Shown: piece after piece, positions 11,801 to 23,400 of the stretch
Layout: the number at the start of each line of letters is the position of its first letter
Position numbering within the stretch: position 1 is the first letter of the stretch
Source of the DNA: Enoplolaimus lenunculus
Taxonomy: Eukaryota; Nematoda; Enoplea; Enoplida; Thoracostomopsidae
DNA length: 64,000 nt
NCBI GenBank assembly: GCA_030248215.1
Contig: JASANG010002284.1
Span: forward strand, 1 to 64,000
Direction of reading: 5' to 3'
Position numbers and translations under genes: made by a program
Notes under the pieces: model-generated
Seen by the model: only the letters and a program-made list of their open reading frames with translations
The model's database searches: none
Told to the model about the DNA's origin: nothing

Positions 11801-12964
11801 AGATTTGAAGGATCATATGCGAGACGCTGGCGACGTATGTTATGCTGATGTATATAAGGATGGTACAGGCGTTGTCGAATTTTTGCGTCACGATGATATG
11901 AAATATGCAGTTAAAAAGTTGGATGATACTAAATTTAGATCACACGAGGTTAGTTTCATTTAGTGAATACAACCGTTTAATTAATGATACACTTACGTCG
12001 CTATGTGAGCCGTTTCGTTTACAGTTTTTGCAGTCATATTCTTATTTCAAAAGCTTAACAAGATTACGGAATAATAATAATACATGTTATATATTTATGT
12101 ACGTTTTCAATTTAATGTTTGTACAATAATTTCTGTAGGTTTTTATTTGCATTCAGTGTAGCTATAAACAAAGAATGAATGATCTTTTGAAACCAGAGTA
12201 CATTAAATGATGTACGGGATGTTTAGCATGCGTTATTGAATTTTGTAAAGAAACATAAGAGGTTCTAATATATAAGTATATACAGGACGAAGTATGTTTC
12301 ACATACCAAGTCATATATGTGATTATTATGCACTAAAAATATATCTGTTTCTCAGAGTACATGTTATTCATGGTTCTATGATAATTTCCATGTCACAAAT
12401 AAAGAACGATTAGTTGTGAGATGATATCATCTTAATAGAACGGCAAAATATTTTGCACGTAACTGTAATAATGCATGTTATAATTATAACCGACGAAAAA
12501 TAAGGATGCCATTTATACCTGCAATCGAAACCGGAACAGAATTTGAATCGGAATTCTAACCAGTGTCAGAATGCTGATTGAATCCCTACAAGACGTTAGT
12601 TTTTGCTTCTGTTTAGGGTGAAAATTCATACATTCGGGTTCGGGAGGATCGAGGCGGTGATGGCAACGGTGGAGGCAGCAATTACGATAGCGGCCGTAGC
12701 AGATCACGAAGCAGAGGGTCACGATCGCCACGCCGTGATCGTAGATCGCCAAGCTATCGCCGGCGGTCACCAAGGCGATCGCCGTCGTACGACAGTGATA
12801 AACGTCGCCGTCGAACAACACCATCGTATGAGGATGACGACCGTGGTGATCGTGATAGATCACGATCAAGATCTAGAGACAGCGCGTCGTCGTATCGTCA
12901 TCGGAGCGGCGGCGGTAATGACAGACGCTCTGGTTCCAGGTCAAGATCGCGGTCACGGTCGTAA
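8811..12964 (+). CDS. SRSF1: Serine/arginine-rich splicing factor 1 (ASF/SF2; RSP-3 homologue)
   Basis: The coding exons are 8811-8971, 10988-11202, 11776-11948 and 12617-12964. The phases agree and give 298 aa. SRSF1 is a nuclear SR protein that binds exonic enhancers and recruits U1 and U2AF. RRM1 spans residues about 7-77, with RNP2 IYVGNL (8-13) and RNP1 PPFAFIEF (43-50). A Gly/Arg linker covers 80-118. RRM2 (about 120-193) carries SWQDLKD at 132-138, the signature of the pseudo-RRM. The RS domain runs from about 208 to the end, with RSRSRS runs. The ATG at 8811 is chosen because the family starts just before the KIYVGNLPP strand. The protein is longer than human SRSF1 (248 aa) because of the linker and the RS region. 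Intron 1 is 2 kb and contains a relic copy of exon 1. An AATAAA sits at 13746. Confidence 0.96.
9068..9370 (+). pseudogene. Decayed tandem copy of SRSF1 exon 1 and its upstream flank
   Basis: This stretch repeats 8619-8930 in the same order. It has a gggcgcac...gtgc...gggttttgc block, then tatgaaagt, then gataaattttgttctaaa, and then gattcagtgatatacgtcggaaatttac, which matches the start of the RRM1 coding segment (gattcaaagatatacgtcggaaatttac). The start codon is gone, a stop lies in the former frame, and small insertions break the rest. It sits in intron 1 of the intact gene, about 440 bp after the original. It is therefore a segmental tandem duplication of the promoter-proximal exon that has since decayed. 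Confidence 0.85.
9720..10283 (+). repeat. Dispersed repeat, copy 1 (tccgtccgtccgtctg / cattaattgc units)
   Basis: The element begins near aagcgttttatgttttgtac and contains tccgtccgtccgtctgtg. It then has two or three related units of about 130 bp, each with gggtttttgggtgcg, gcttacaaacct and ctaatttgcat. It ends with cgagcttcgcttaataaatgtagtcccactacgactggt. The same ends, order and units occur in inverted orientation at 17690-18430. It carries no coding capacity, and the transposon class is unknown. Confidence 0.75.
10313..10652. mobile_element. hAT-like MITE, copy A
   Basis: The element starts cagggtgcgaagcggaactgg and ends gattccgattgcaccatg, a worn form of the family terminus CAGGGTGCAA...TTGCACCCTG. 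The flanks cggcgttg and ggcgtgag are only loosely alike, so this copy looks older than the others. The interior is AT-rich with aatcggaat phrases. It lies in SRSF1 intron 1, some 335 bp before exon 2. Confidence 0.7.
11535..11690. repeat. Short repeat with cccgtaggcaaggaggggctcagcccccc
   Basis: This lies in SRSF1 intron 2. The phrase gggcccgtaggcaaggaggg, a C-run and a following ttgccccccctag resemble segments at 23780-23850 and 57890-57970, where gggcccgtag and runs of C also occur. It is probably a short dispersed element of about 150 bp with no coding capacity. Confidence 0.45.
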
Positions 12965-13192
12965 AAAGTTTATTCTAGGCAGTAAAATTTTGTCTGTTAT
13001 TTGCTGAAGAAAATTTCGTTGCGGACTTTTTGAACGAGATTATGACGTGGAATGTTGTTTGTTACGTCAGACAAGATAGAAACGTACGTTTTTGTGTCTG
13101 GTTCAGAAAATGTGTGTTGTATCGTTGGCGCCGTACTGTATATGTTGTTTTATTATAAAATGTCTGTTGTGATTATTTTGAGATGTTATATG

Positions 13193-13264
13193 CAGGGTGC
13201 AAAGCGGAACTGGATCATACCGGAATCGGAACTTGTTTTGAATCGGAATTCCGGTTGCACCCTG
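13193..13264. mobile_element. hAT-like MITE, copy B (72 bp, minimal)
   Basis: This very short copy is made almost only of its two ends, cagggtgcaaagcggaactg and aattccggttgcaccctg. The 8 bases before it (gttatatg) match those after it (gttatttg) at 7 of 8 positions. That is the target-duplication length of the hAT superfamily, and CAGGG termini are also common in hAT elements. It lies in the SRSF1 3' flank. Confidence 0.85.
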
Positions 13265-13894
13265 GTTATTTGTGTGATGGAGCTTAATGTTCATACATGA
13301 GAAATCAAAATTTTTCATATCAAAGTTCAAATTCTTTTTACCTACCTTGATAAACGGTTATTATTTATTACTTTTTTATTTTGTACGAAAATTAACATAA
13401 AATGTTTGATCTGTTTTAGCAAAGTAACGATATTTTACTTTTAGTACGTATATATGAATTTATGCGCACATGTTTTAATGTGGTTGAAAAATTATTTATC
13501 ATTTCACTTTCACCATGTAAATAAGCTGCAATTTGATCATAGTTCTGTATCGTTCTTTTATTGAATATTACGTTATTTTATGGCATATAATCTTATCATA
13601 ATGATGGAAACATTACACACATTTAAGCCATACTTTTTCAATATTATAGGAAGTAACTGTTCTTGGCACAGCGTTTTTTGCATTTAACAGTAACTCATGT
13701 ATGATAAAGTTCATGAGTTTTTTATGCAAAGTAAAACATATTTTTAATAAAATAAGCCAACATTTCATATTATGGCCCGTTGCTGTATCTCGGCCCCGTT
13801 GTCGTAACTGTTTGTTATATTTTATTGTTCAGTTGTATTACAAAATAGTCTTTGAAGGATACATAGTTAGGTAAGCATTTTCAACTGGACTTAC

Positions 13895-14194
13895 CAGAGT
13901 GCAAGCGGAATTCCGATTCCGATTAAAATTACGATTCAAAACGAGTTCCGATTTCGATTGCGCAATCAATCGGAATCAGAATTTTGACATTTTAATTTTA
14001 GGCCTACTTGTAAAAACTGTGCATCATTTATATAATATTACATTGTTTTCGATGAGTTAACTTATCAATAATTGATTGTAGTTTAACTTTACAGAACCAA
14101 AAAAAAGTCATAAAATTTCTGGTTCCGATTCTGGTATAAATTTGCTGTTTTGCTGTTCCGATTCCGGCATAATTCAATTCCGCTTTGCACCCTG
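13895..14194. mobile_element. hAT-like MITE, copy C (300 bp)
   Basis: The left end is cagagtgcaagcggaattcc and the right end is aattccgctttgcaccctg. The flanking octamers ggacttac and gcacttac match at 7 of 8. The interior is AT-rich and non-coding. It lies between SRSF1 and TAF6. Confidence 0.88.
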
Positions 14195-14335
14195 GCACTT
14201 ACTATTTTAATTCACGATGTGCTATAGAGTGACATGACTTAATGACATATAGTCGAATGAAATAACGATTATCAGCGAGAAACTGAAATTAGATATATAA
14301 TCTTGTGCTCTATAATTACTGATGATGTTTTTCAG

Positions 14336-14497
14336 GTTTACTTGGGATTGGATTCAAGTCAGATAGGAGGACCAATGAATCACTGCAAATTGAGGACATT
14401 TATTCAGGATTGCGGTTTCTGGGACCACAGAAGGAGCACTCAAAGCGGAGAGCGGCTCGATGCTCCAGACATTGCAATCGCAAATAAGGATGTTAGG
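14336..14497 (+). CDS. Candidate orphan exon, 54 codons
   Basis: A strong acceptor (gatgtttttcag) precedes 14336 and a GTACAT donor follows 14497. The interval is open in one frame and is 162 nt long, a multiple of three. The peptide begins VYLGLDSSQIGGPMNHC. I do not recognise it, and no partner exons were found. It could be an alternative exon of SRSF1 (this gene family often splices its 3' region), a 5' non-coding exon of TAF6, or chance. Confidence 0.2.
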
Positions 14498-14540
14498 GTA
14501 CATGGCATATACATACATCTGTGTAAATAAATACATAGGC

Positions 14541-14896
14541 CAGGGTGCAAAGCGACACTGCATTATACCGAATCGGAACCGGAACAGCAAATTTATACCG
14601 AAAATGTAATCGGAATAACATAATATTGATTTAGAGTGTGTTGGCTGGCAAAACGTCTCATGAACAAACTGGTGAGGGTTTTTTGTTCTGTAAAAGCTAA
14701 ACTACAATCAGTTATATATTAATAAGTTAACTCATCGAAAGGGATTTTATAGAAAATAATACAGGCTTTTTATGCAATGTACCACAGCAATTTGGATTAA
14801 AATTAAAAGGTTGAAATTCCAATTCCCAATGATTGTGCAATCAGAATCGGAATCGGAATTTGTTTTGAATGCAAATCGGAATTCCGTTGCACCCTG
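14541..14896. mobile_element. hAT-like MITE, copy D (356 bp)
   Basis: The left end is cagggtgcaaagcgacactg and the right end is aattccgttgcaccctg. The flanking octamers acataggc and acataagc match at 7 of 8. It shares long internal phrases with copy A (ttggctggc...aaaacgtc, gtaaaa..taaactac.atca). It is non-coding. Confidence 0.88.
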
Positions 14897-14904
14897 ACAT
14901 AAGC

Positions 14905-17410
14905 ATAGTCTGTCTGATGTGACTGATAACAAGTACACAAATTTGGTAACCCGCGAACTGCTAAGACCAGAATTGTATGGGTATGCAGCACATTCTTTGA
15001 CCTCGTTTATCGTGCGAAGTGTTCGAAGGTATTGAAGCAGTCTGACTGAACTTTATTTTTGACGAGGAATTTTGGTAACTGCAACAGGCGACTACTAATA
15101 ATCTTTATGGTTTTTATTACTAATTTACATTTGGGGTTTTTATAATACAACTTTAACTGATTTAAATTTATCTGTAGCTTGTATAAGTTTGTTGTAAAAT
15201 CGTTTTTAGCAAAAGTTGACATTCTATGTCGTGATTTGTGGTATTTCAGCCTGTGTGTACTAAACGACGGAGCCTGGAACAGGAATCGTCATAACAGACA
15301 GGAGCATATATTCGTCGTTCAAACACAGGAGATATATTGATTTCACAGGACCACCAAAAGGAGGACCTTTTTATCGTGAGTATTAATGCACGTGTCGTGT
15401 ATGATGGTTTAAGGCCACAATGTGCCAATCTAACCATTAATACAACCCCCGTTATAATAAAACTGAATATGTGACCATTAACTTGTGCTATTATGGAAAT
15501 ATATGTAAATCTAGTGCAACTAGCAGGGTACAGCAAGAACTAATCTGCCTCCTGCTGAAAATCGATCCCGACTTTGCCGGAGTTTCAGCGTGACTTATTT
15601 TAAACTACGGCAGATTTAGTTGTCCTACAACTCCGATATTTTTCACCTTTGTTTACAACCTGACAACTAGGTGTATTATGTTAAGCTGCTTCTGTTTTCA
15701 AGATTTTTTTGTTTGTTGATTAATGCGTATTATTTTTAAGAATACACCCACGGTTTTATAGAGATTCAGGATGATTCCGATAATCAAGCTCGTTGACAGT
15801 TTTCTGATGTGCGCTCGCGACGCTGTTTCCTATAATGTCTTCGTTAACTAAATTGCGATTACTAGTTTACTATTGTAATGTTCTATATTCCTTGTTTCGT
15901 TGACCTATAGTATTGTATCAGTAAGGTTTTCGTTTACATTAAAAGGAACTAGAGTGTTTTTTATGAAATTGGTGGGGTTTTTCAGGCTCCAAATTGTCAT
16001 ATGCCAGATTTCTTATTTGCCAGTCTTCTAAATAATTGGATTTACCCATTGATTCAATTTCAATACTTTGTTTCTGCTTTTTAGTAAACTTTCCAATGTA
16101 TTTGTTTCTTTCTTGAGTGAATTCTCTTGGATACGGTATATTTGCGGACGGCACCGCACATTGGAAGCGATGCAATATTCGTGTAGCTTTAATTAATAAT
16201 ATTTCGTGAATGGTTACGTACCTAACCAACCACATTAAGCCATTGAAAATGGATTAAACAATTTTATCTAAATCTATCAGCGTGCATTGAGTCGAAATTA
16301 GGTAGCTAAAGTGTTAATTTTAGCGGCCAATGTTCTAAAGGCCGTCCCGTTTTCCCGGGACAGCAGCTGGACCCACAACAAGGAAAAGCTCTTCCACATT
16401 AATAAAATTTCTGGGAATCGGGGGGTTGCGACCATTCCTTGAGAAAAGTAAAAACTGCCCCTACTATACCACGTTCCCCGGTATATGTTATGTATATATT
16501 TGGCTGTGCATATGTAAACAGAAGTGCATTTGTTCGCAGTCTTGGTTTATTGCTGTCCCGGTACAATAGGACGGCCTTTATCGTAACAATTGTCATTTTA
16601 GCACATGTCTGTTATGTTTTGTTAAATCGTTTGGTTTTGTACTTATTTTTTACGAAATCTTGGCAAATTTTTCCTCAAAATTGTGCCAAATGTTAAGGTC
16701 GATCGGATTTGCCGCAGCTGAGGCAGGATTAATATTCGGACAACCGGCAATTCTTATCAGATATTTACCGCGTAGCCTAAATATTTTCAAGGCTACTTTG
16801 TTGTTTGTTTGATGGTTTTTATGAAAATTGATTTTCGTTTTCACCTAGTGGTGCCGTCTCAGTAAAAAATTGTAAAAACTGATTAACAAGTACTTTTCGA
16901 ATATACGGATTTCAGATATATTTCTTCTTGGGCACATATTTGACATCCAATGCCTTTCTATAATTGGTACTGTTAATTAGACAGCTTCTTTGAGGGATCG
17001 CGACAGTTATTCGTAAATTGCATCAAAGTGGCAAACAAACTCAGGAAACCTCGCCAATTTTTATAAAACTTAAAAAAATCTCATTACCTAACTTGTGGCA
17101 AAAATTCTCCGGGAGCAGTAATAAGATGGTGGATTTTCTATCGTAGCCGGATGAAGGCCTGTGGTTGTACCCGATTGGAGGTTTTCCATACTCCGCGCGT
17201 AGAAAGGTGTGTACTTGTGCTATCCTCAACGTTCGCCGAGTGTCCGTGATAAAGATTTTGTGAAACACGGATCTCCCATTGATGCAAAATAAGACAATTA
17301 CGAAAGTTAAGTAATAATTCTCGTGGTAATAATTATATCAACACTTTGTGTAACAGGATTAAAAACCATCACTCCGATAACTGCAAAACTGTCGGCACAC
17401 ACAGGAATTT
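14905..17410. other. Intergenic region before TAF6
   Basis: No gene is supported here. A MITE lies at 16336-16580. The phrase at 16620-16720 (aaatcgtttggttttgtact...tgtgccaaatgttaagg) is a fragment of the repeat also seen at 52935-53005. The TAF6 promoter and 5'UTR should be near the right end. I see no clear TATA box. Confidence 0.5.
16336..16580. mobile_element. MITE with AAAGGCCGTCC termini, copy 1
   Basis: The left end is ctaaaggccgtcccgttttc and the right end contains the inverse, aataggacggcctttatcg. The inner borders are cccgggacagc and gctgtcccgg. It has no coding capacity. A second copy with the same ends lies at 55027-55335. Confidence 0.75.
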
Positions 17411-20400
17411 ATGGACGAAACTCATGCCAACATACAGGATTGGAGTAGAGATTCGATACGCGTGAGTACCTTGTATTTGAGCAGAATTTAACTTCGATGT
17501 TTAGCTTACCGTGTATATTTTTCGGATACAAGTTCTCGCTAGCAAAGAACTCAAACGTGTTTTTGGCTTTTATGCCGAAGATCATGTTGCATATGTAACG
17601 AGACCTAAGCGTGAATTGTTGATTAATTGCATGTTGTAACACTGTATGTAAAAGTACGGTAGCATGTATTAATGAATTTTACACAAACCAGTCGTAGTGG
17701 GACTACATTTATTGAGCGAAGCTCGAACGCATGTAAGCAAGTAAGGTAATATGCAAATTAGTTGTTAGCTAACTATTAATTTATCGGTTTTGGAGGTTTG
17801 TAAGCAATTTGCTCAGATTCCTCGCACCCAAAAACCCTTCAGCCACTCTAATAATTTTTGGAATAATTTAAAAAGTCCTAATTTTGTTTTGTCAATTAAG
17901 CTAATATGCAAATTAGTTATTAGTTAACTATTCAATTATCGGTTTCGGATGTTTGTAAACTATTTATTCAAATACCTTGCACCAAAAACCCCCTTAGTGC
18001 TGAAATTATATTGCTTTTAACCTTAATAATTAGTGAAATATTGTAAGAAGTCATAATTTAGGCTTATAAACTATGCTAATATGCAAATTATCTATTAGCT
18101 AACTGCTCAATTATTGGTTTTGGAGGTTTGTAAACAGTTTACGCAGATTCCTCGCACCCAAAAACCCTTTAATGCTAAAATTAGATTGCTTCTGACTGTA
18201 ATAATTGGTGAAATATTGTGGAAAGTCCTAATTTAGGCTTAATTAATTATGCAAATTAGCCTGTAGCTAATAAACGGCTTAAAATTTTAAAACCCCAATG
18301 CGAGGTTAACACTCTAGGATAATTGGCTTTCGAACAAAAAAAGTTTATCAAAATTTCCTGAGATTCTTTTCGGACGGACGGACGGACTTCCACCTTTCGA
18401 CCCCCAAGTACAAAACGCTTCGCTTAATAAATGCGCCTAATAATTGACAAATTGTTTTACGTGGCATGAAAATGCAATCAAGAGACTCTATCAAAGAGTA
18501 TTAACATTCAGCCCGGTTTTAAAGTTTCTTTGGCGGTTTGGTACAAGTTAATATGCTCGGTTCTTGGTTTAGGTTGTTGGAGAATCAATTGGCATATCCT
18601 ATTTGGCCAATGATACCGCGAGGTTTTTGTCGGAAGATGTGTCCTATAGAATTAAAAGGATAATACAGGTAAACTATGTTTATTCTATAAGTTCGGAAAA
18701 CTTTTAGTCTCAATCAAGGATCGACCGGATATCCGGTTTCGGTAGATTAGCAATACTAATCTTACGCAGGTAACAGAAACGTGTTAATTTCGAAATGTTG
18801 AAACCTGAATTCATTGAAACGCATTGAAGTTCGAGCCCCCAGTACAAAAAGTATTTGAAAAAAGGTTCAGTTTGTTCCAACTCAATTTTAGAAACACCAT
18901 CGGTTTTTTTAAAGCCGAATCCAATTCCGAACCTTTAATTTTTGCCGAATCTGAAACCGACTAAAAACTTTTGTTGCCACTTTCGTCTCAATCACAGCTT
19001 TCAATTCAAGTGTAATATATCAATGCCCCTGACTTACTATAAATCACGATCCTGATGTGTCAATCTACATTTTTTCTTTTTATGCTTAAGTTGTATTCTA
19101 TAATGTTTAGAAATGTATCTTGTGATATTTCGTTTGCAAACTCAGCATGTTGTAAGCTTATTTTTGCACACGTCTTGTATCAAATTTGGCATTCCTTGGT
19201 GGCTGAAAATTTCGCCGATCTTGTTCTATGTTTTTATCAAAGCAACCGTACTTTGTTTATAGACAGCAATTAAAAGTCGCGACAAAGGCAGACGAACACG
19301 ATTAATAATCAGTGATATTGATTCCGCCCTGCGTTGTGAAGGTTCAGAAGTATGAGACACGTTAAAGTAACAACTAGTTGTTGATGGGAAATGTGAGAGA
19401 CGCTCTCCTATACTTACTTTGTAGTACCAAACTTACGGTATATAGAGCCATTGTAGCGGAAAGTTTGCTTGGCTCCATAGCTTTGTATTAGAGCAGCGGA
19501 CCGATAATCCATACGTCGTGGTTTCGAGCCCCACCGCTTTCGCAGCAAAATAGAATTAATATTCAGCAAAACACCTGTTTCCGTCGGGTATTTACGGTGT
19601 TGGTTCCGAATTTCAAAAAACTTTTTTCAAGTGAGCATATTTAACATTTTATTGTGCTTGCATTGCTGGGCAAGTCAAGAGCTGAAGTTTTGATTTGCTG
19701 AGGTAAAAATGAAAATTTTAAGCTACCGTTTTCCGCGACTCAATTACTTCAAACAGTGCACAAGTTTAGATGCTAAATTATATCATCCAGTTAGTATACG
19801 GTCCCTATTGCTGTGAAAATTCACTATTCGGATCCGGTATGTGGGCAATTAATATCCGGTCGCATCTGTTATCTTTGAAACCAACATTTTGACACACTTT
19901 TCTTTGTCGTGTATTAATTTCGTATATTTTGCTTATACTTCAGCCGTTGTATGGCTTTACCAATCGGGATTTCATTCCGTTTCGATACAGCAGCGGCGGC
20001 GGTCGCGAGCTATTCTTTAACGATGAGCGCGAGGTTGATTTAAATTCAATCATTTCAAGTGCTACGCCGAAAACGCCGCTTGACGTTTCCCTCAAAGGTT
20101 AGGGGTTCGCGGTGATTAGTTGAAAAGGAGCTAGCTCTGTCGTGTGTCACAAAATTATTTTCGTCAAGCATATGGAATGCGAAATTTTCTGACAAAAATT
20201 ATACGGGCGTTAGGATTTCAAGGACAATTATATCTGGTTGCATATTGGTATGTATTGCATGATGGCCGTGATTGTTGAGGAGACTTGTTCAAGCTATTCG
20301 GAATTCATAAAATCCTGCTGTATAAGCAGTTTCATAGTGTGTAAGTGAACATGTGATACAATAATATGTCAGCTAGCCTTCATTTACTTTCAATACTTAA

Positions 20401-23400
20401 ATGCAAACTTTTTAGATAGTAATCACAATCCAACTAATTTATTATTGCATTGATGCACGTAGATCACTGATTTTATTTCAGCTCATTGGCTTGTTGTGGA
20501 TGGCGTTCAGCCGCTTATACCGGAAAATCCTGCTAAATGTATGTGCAGCAGTTACGCGATGATTTATTGCGGTGTAGCTTTATGATTATTGAGCTAGTTG
20601 TGTCATGGTCCGATAGGTTTTTAAACCGAAAAACCTTTGTAAAAACAGTTCGAGCTTATGCTATTGGCATGTAAGTTCAGAAAACACTGAGACCGTTTGT
20701 CTAGTCAAAGTTTCTTTATATCTCAAGTAATCGAAAAATGGTAACAGTGTAGGGCCAATTTACGATTGCCAATTTCGTTATTTAAAGGTGTTTTAATTTA
20801 GTGTCTGCTGGTGATATTAATTCGGCCACTGGACAAAGTGGCAGTGCTGACAAATCGAACAAACGGAAAAATCAGGACGATGAGCTTGTTCGCTTGAAGT
20901 CTGTCGCCACCCATCAACTCTCTGTCGTAAGATATAATATAGTATTTATTGTTAAGAATAAATTTAATTATGTTTGAAGGACAACGCACCAAACGCATGT
21001 TATCAGTAAACTTTAACAAGATGAGTTCTTTTCATTGAGTTTTTACATGAAAATAACATTTTTGAGAAGCTTAGTGTATATACCGTAAATTTAATTATAT
21101 CATACAGCCGAATACGTGTTAAGCTGAATTTTGTGCAACTCTGGTATGTAAGTATATAATGGGTTTATTAATATTAGATTGTTTGTACATTTGCAGGAGC
21201 AGCAGTACTATTACAAAGAAATTACTGAAGCTTGCGTCGGACCTGATGAAAAGAAGCGGCTGGTATGTATTGACAGTGCTACTAACTAAGCAACAAATTA
21301 GGTTTTTGTGGTTATTAAGGTACCGGTTGTGCCCTCGGTGTCTGTTTAACAGCGATACCAAATGTTGTCAAAATAACTTGTATAAATTTCGATCTAAATA
21401 TTGATATCACAATCTTTTACCGGTATTGATCTTGAATGGTGTAATACCGTTGCTTGGCAGTATGTTTTAGTTAAATATGATGGAATGTCGCGACTGATAT
21501 ATTTTTATTTGAAACTATCGGAATACGTTTGATGACTGAGGCTCTTTGAACTTACCGACATACAAGAGGAAAATGCCTGATATTCGGAACGGCACCGGCG
21601 ATTGTGTTTTAGGTTCTGTCACACCCTAACATATACATAGATCATTATACTATAGTGTTCTAGGAAGCGCTATGTAGTTTATCAACGGACACCGGCTTGC
21701 AAGCAATAATGCCTAGATTGTCGGTGTTTGTTTCGGAAGGGGTAAGTTTCCGTGCGTTAGTAGGTTTGTTTTATGTTTCTTCTTTTACTGGCCTTTTGTA
21801 ACCTAAAATTTAGAAAACAATAGTTTGTTTTGTAGTGTACCCAAGTTTCTGTAATTTTTCTGATAATTTTCAGTGAAGATCGAATTTTGAAATTGGTATT
21901 TTCAGGTTTTGCACGCGTATATAGGAAATTAAGTAGACAAAGTTTAGAAGAGTTCGGCCACAGGTGTTTCTTAAAACGAAAGCACTTTGGCTTTTGTTAT
22001 TATAACGTCAGAAATGGTTTCATCGTGTAACGTTTTGTTTTTTCAATCTCACTATGCGTTGTTAGCTATATAATATAAGAGCAGTTATGTTATTTTAGTG
22101 TTATACGCATAACTGATGAAAATTAAGTGTGATAAATTTTGAAGTTCTTTAGCAACAAGCATGCGCTAAACGCATGCTGCTGTTTCTGTACTGTAAACAA
22201 AATGCGGAAAAATTCAGAATTTTCAAAAACTTTAGTTTTTGTCATGTGAAATATAGATTTTTTTCAGATTAAATTCAACCTGATGAAGAATAATATTGCC
22301 ATTTTGATATATTTGATGCGTATGACGAAGGCATTGATTGAAAATCCGGCTGTTAATTTGGAGCGTTACGTGTGTTTAAATCGTCGTATATTCAAGACTG
22401 TTATCTAAATGAATGTGAACTCTAATCGGAATTAGTTGAGAATTTTTATCAAATATGATTTTTCCTTCCAAATTAAGGTTTCAGCTGTGCTTTTACTATT
22501 GCTCTGTTATATAATTTCATTCAAGCGAATGTTAGGGATTGATTTTATAACTATTTTTCGCTTTGATAGCAAAATTATTTATTCTTTCTTTTCCATTCAA
22601 TACATAATGAAATTGTTCAGAAAATCTCAACGTTTCACACTTCGTAAATTTTATAGCAGTTCACGGATTTTTCAACATTTTAGCTGCATCATTTTATTCC
22701 TGCCATGTTATCTTGTGCGCTTGCGCGACAACAAACCGGTCAGCCTGAACAAGATCACCACTGGTCACTTCGGGATTTTACGGGAAAAGTGATATCGCTA
22801 TTGTGCAAGTAAGATGTAGACAGCTTTGGTTTTGTCTAGAAACATGTTGAATTGGAATTTCTCTATTACATGTACATGCAGTGTTTTCTCTTATGGAAAA
22901 ACCGAATTTAGACCGGTACAACTGGAAAGCGCGGCATAGTTAGTGGGAAATCCAACTTTAATTTTAGCAAACAAGTGTGTAGCCGAACTTTACATTGTTC
23001 TTACGCATTGCGATGCATAGCGTTTCATTCAGTATGTTAGCACTTTTTAAAAGAGAGAATTTAGACTAAAATGTACAGTTGTTCTATTTTCATTTGAAGA
23101 CTGTTGATTATTCAAACGTGTAAGAGTGCAACATTGGTTGCTGTGAAGATTAGGTTTTTGATCATGTGTCAGTAATTTTTCAGATCATGCAGCTCATCTG
23201 TACCTGATTTGCAACCGCGTTTGACCTCTGTCTTGTCTCAAGCATGCGCTTCGCCGAAAGCTTCCTTATCTACTGTTTATGGCGCACTAACGACATTTAA
23301 CGAGCTTGGAATAGAAGTAAGGCTGTGCAGGATTTGGTCGCTATATTACTTTGGTTTAGCTATCGCTTATGTATAGCTCTATGGTTATATATAATGAATT

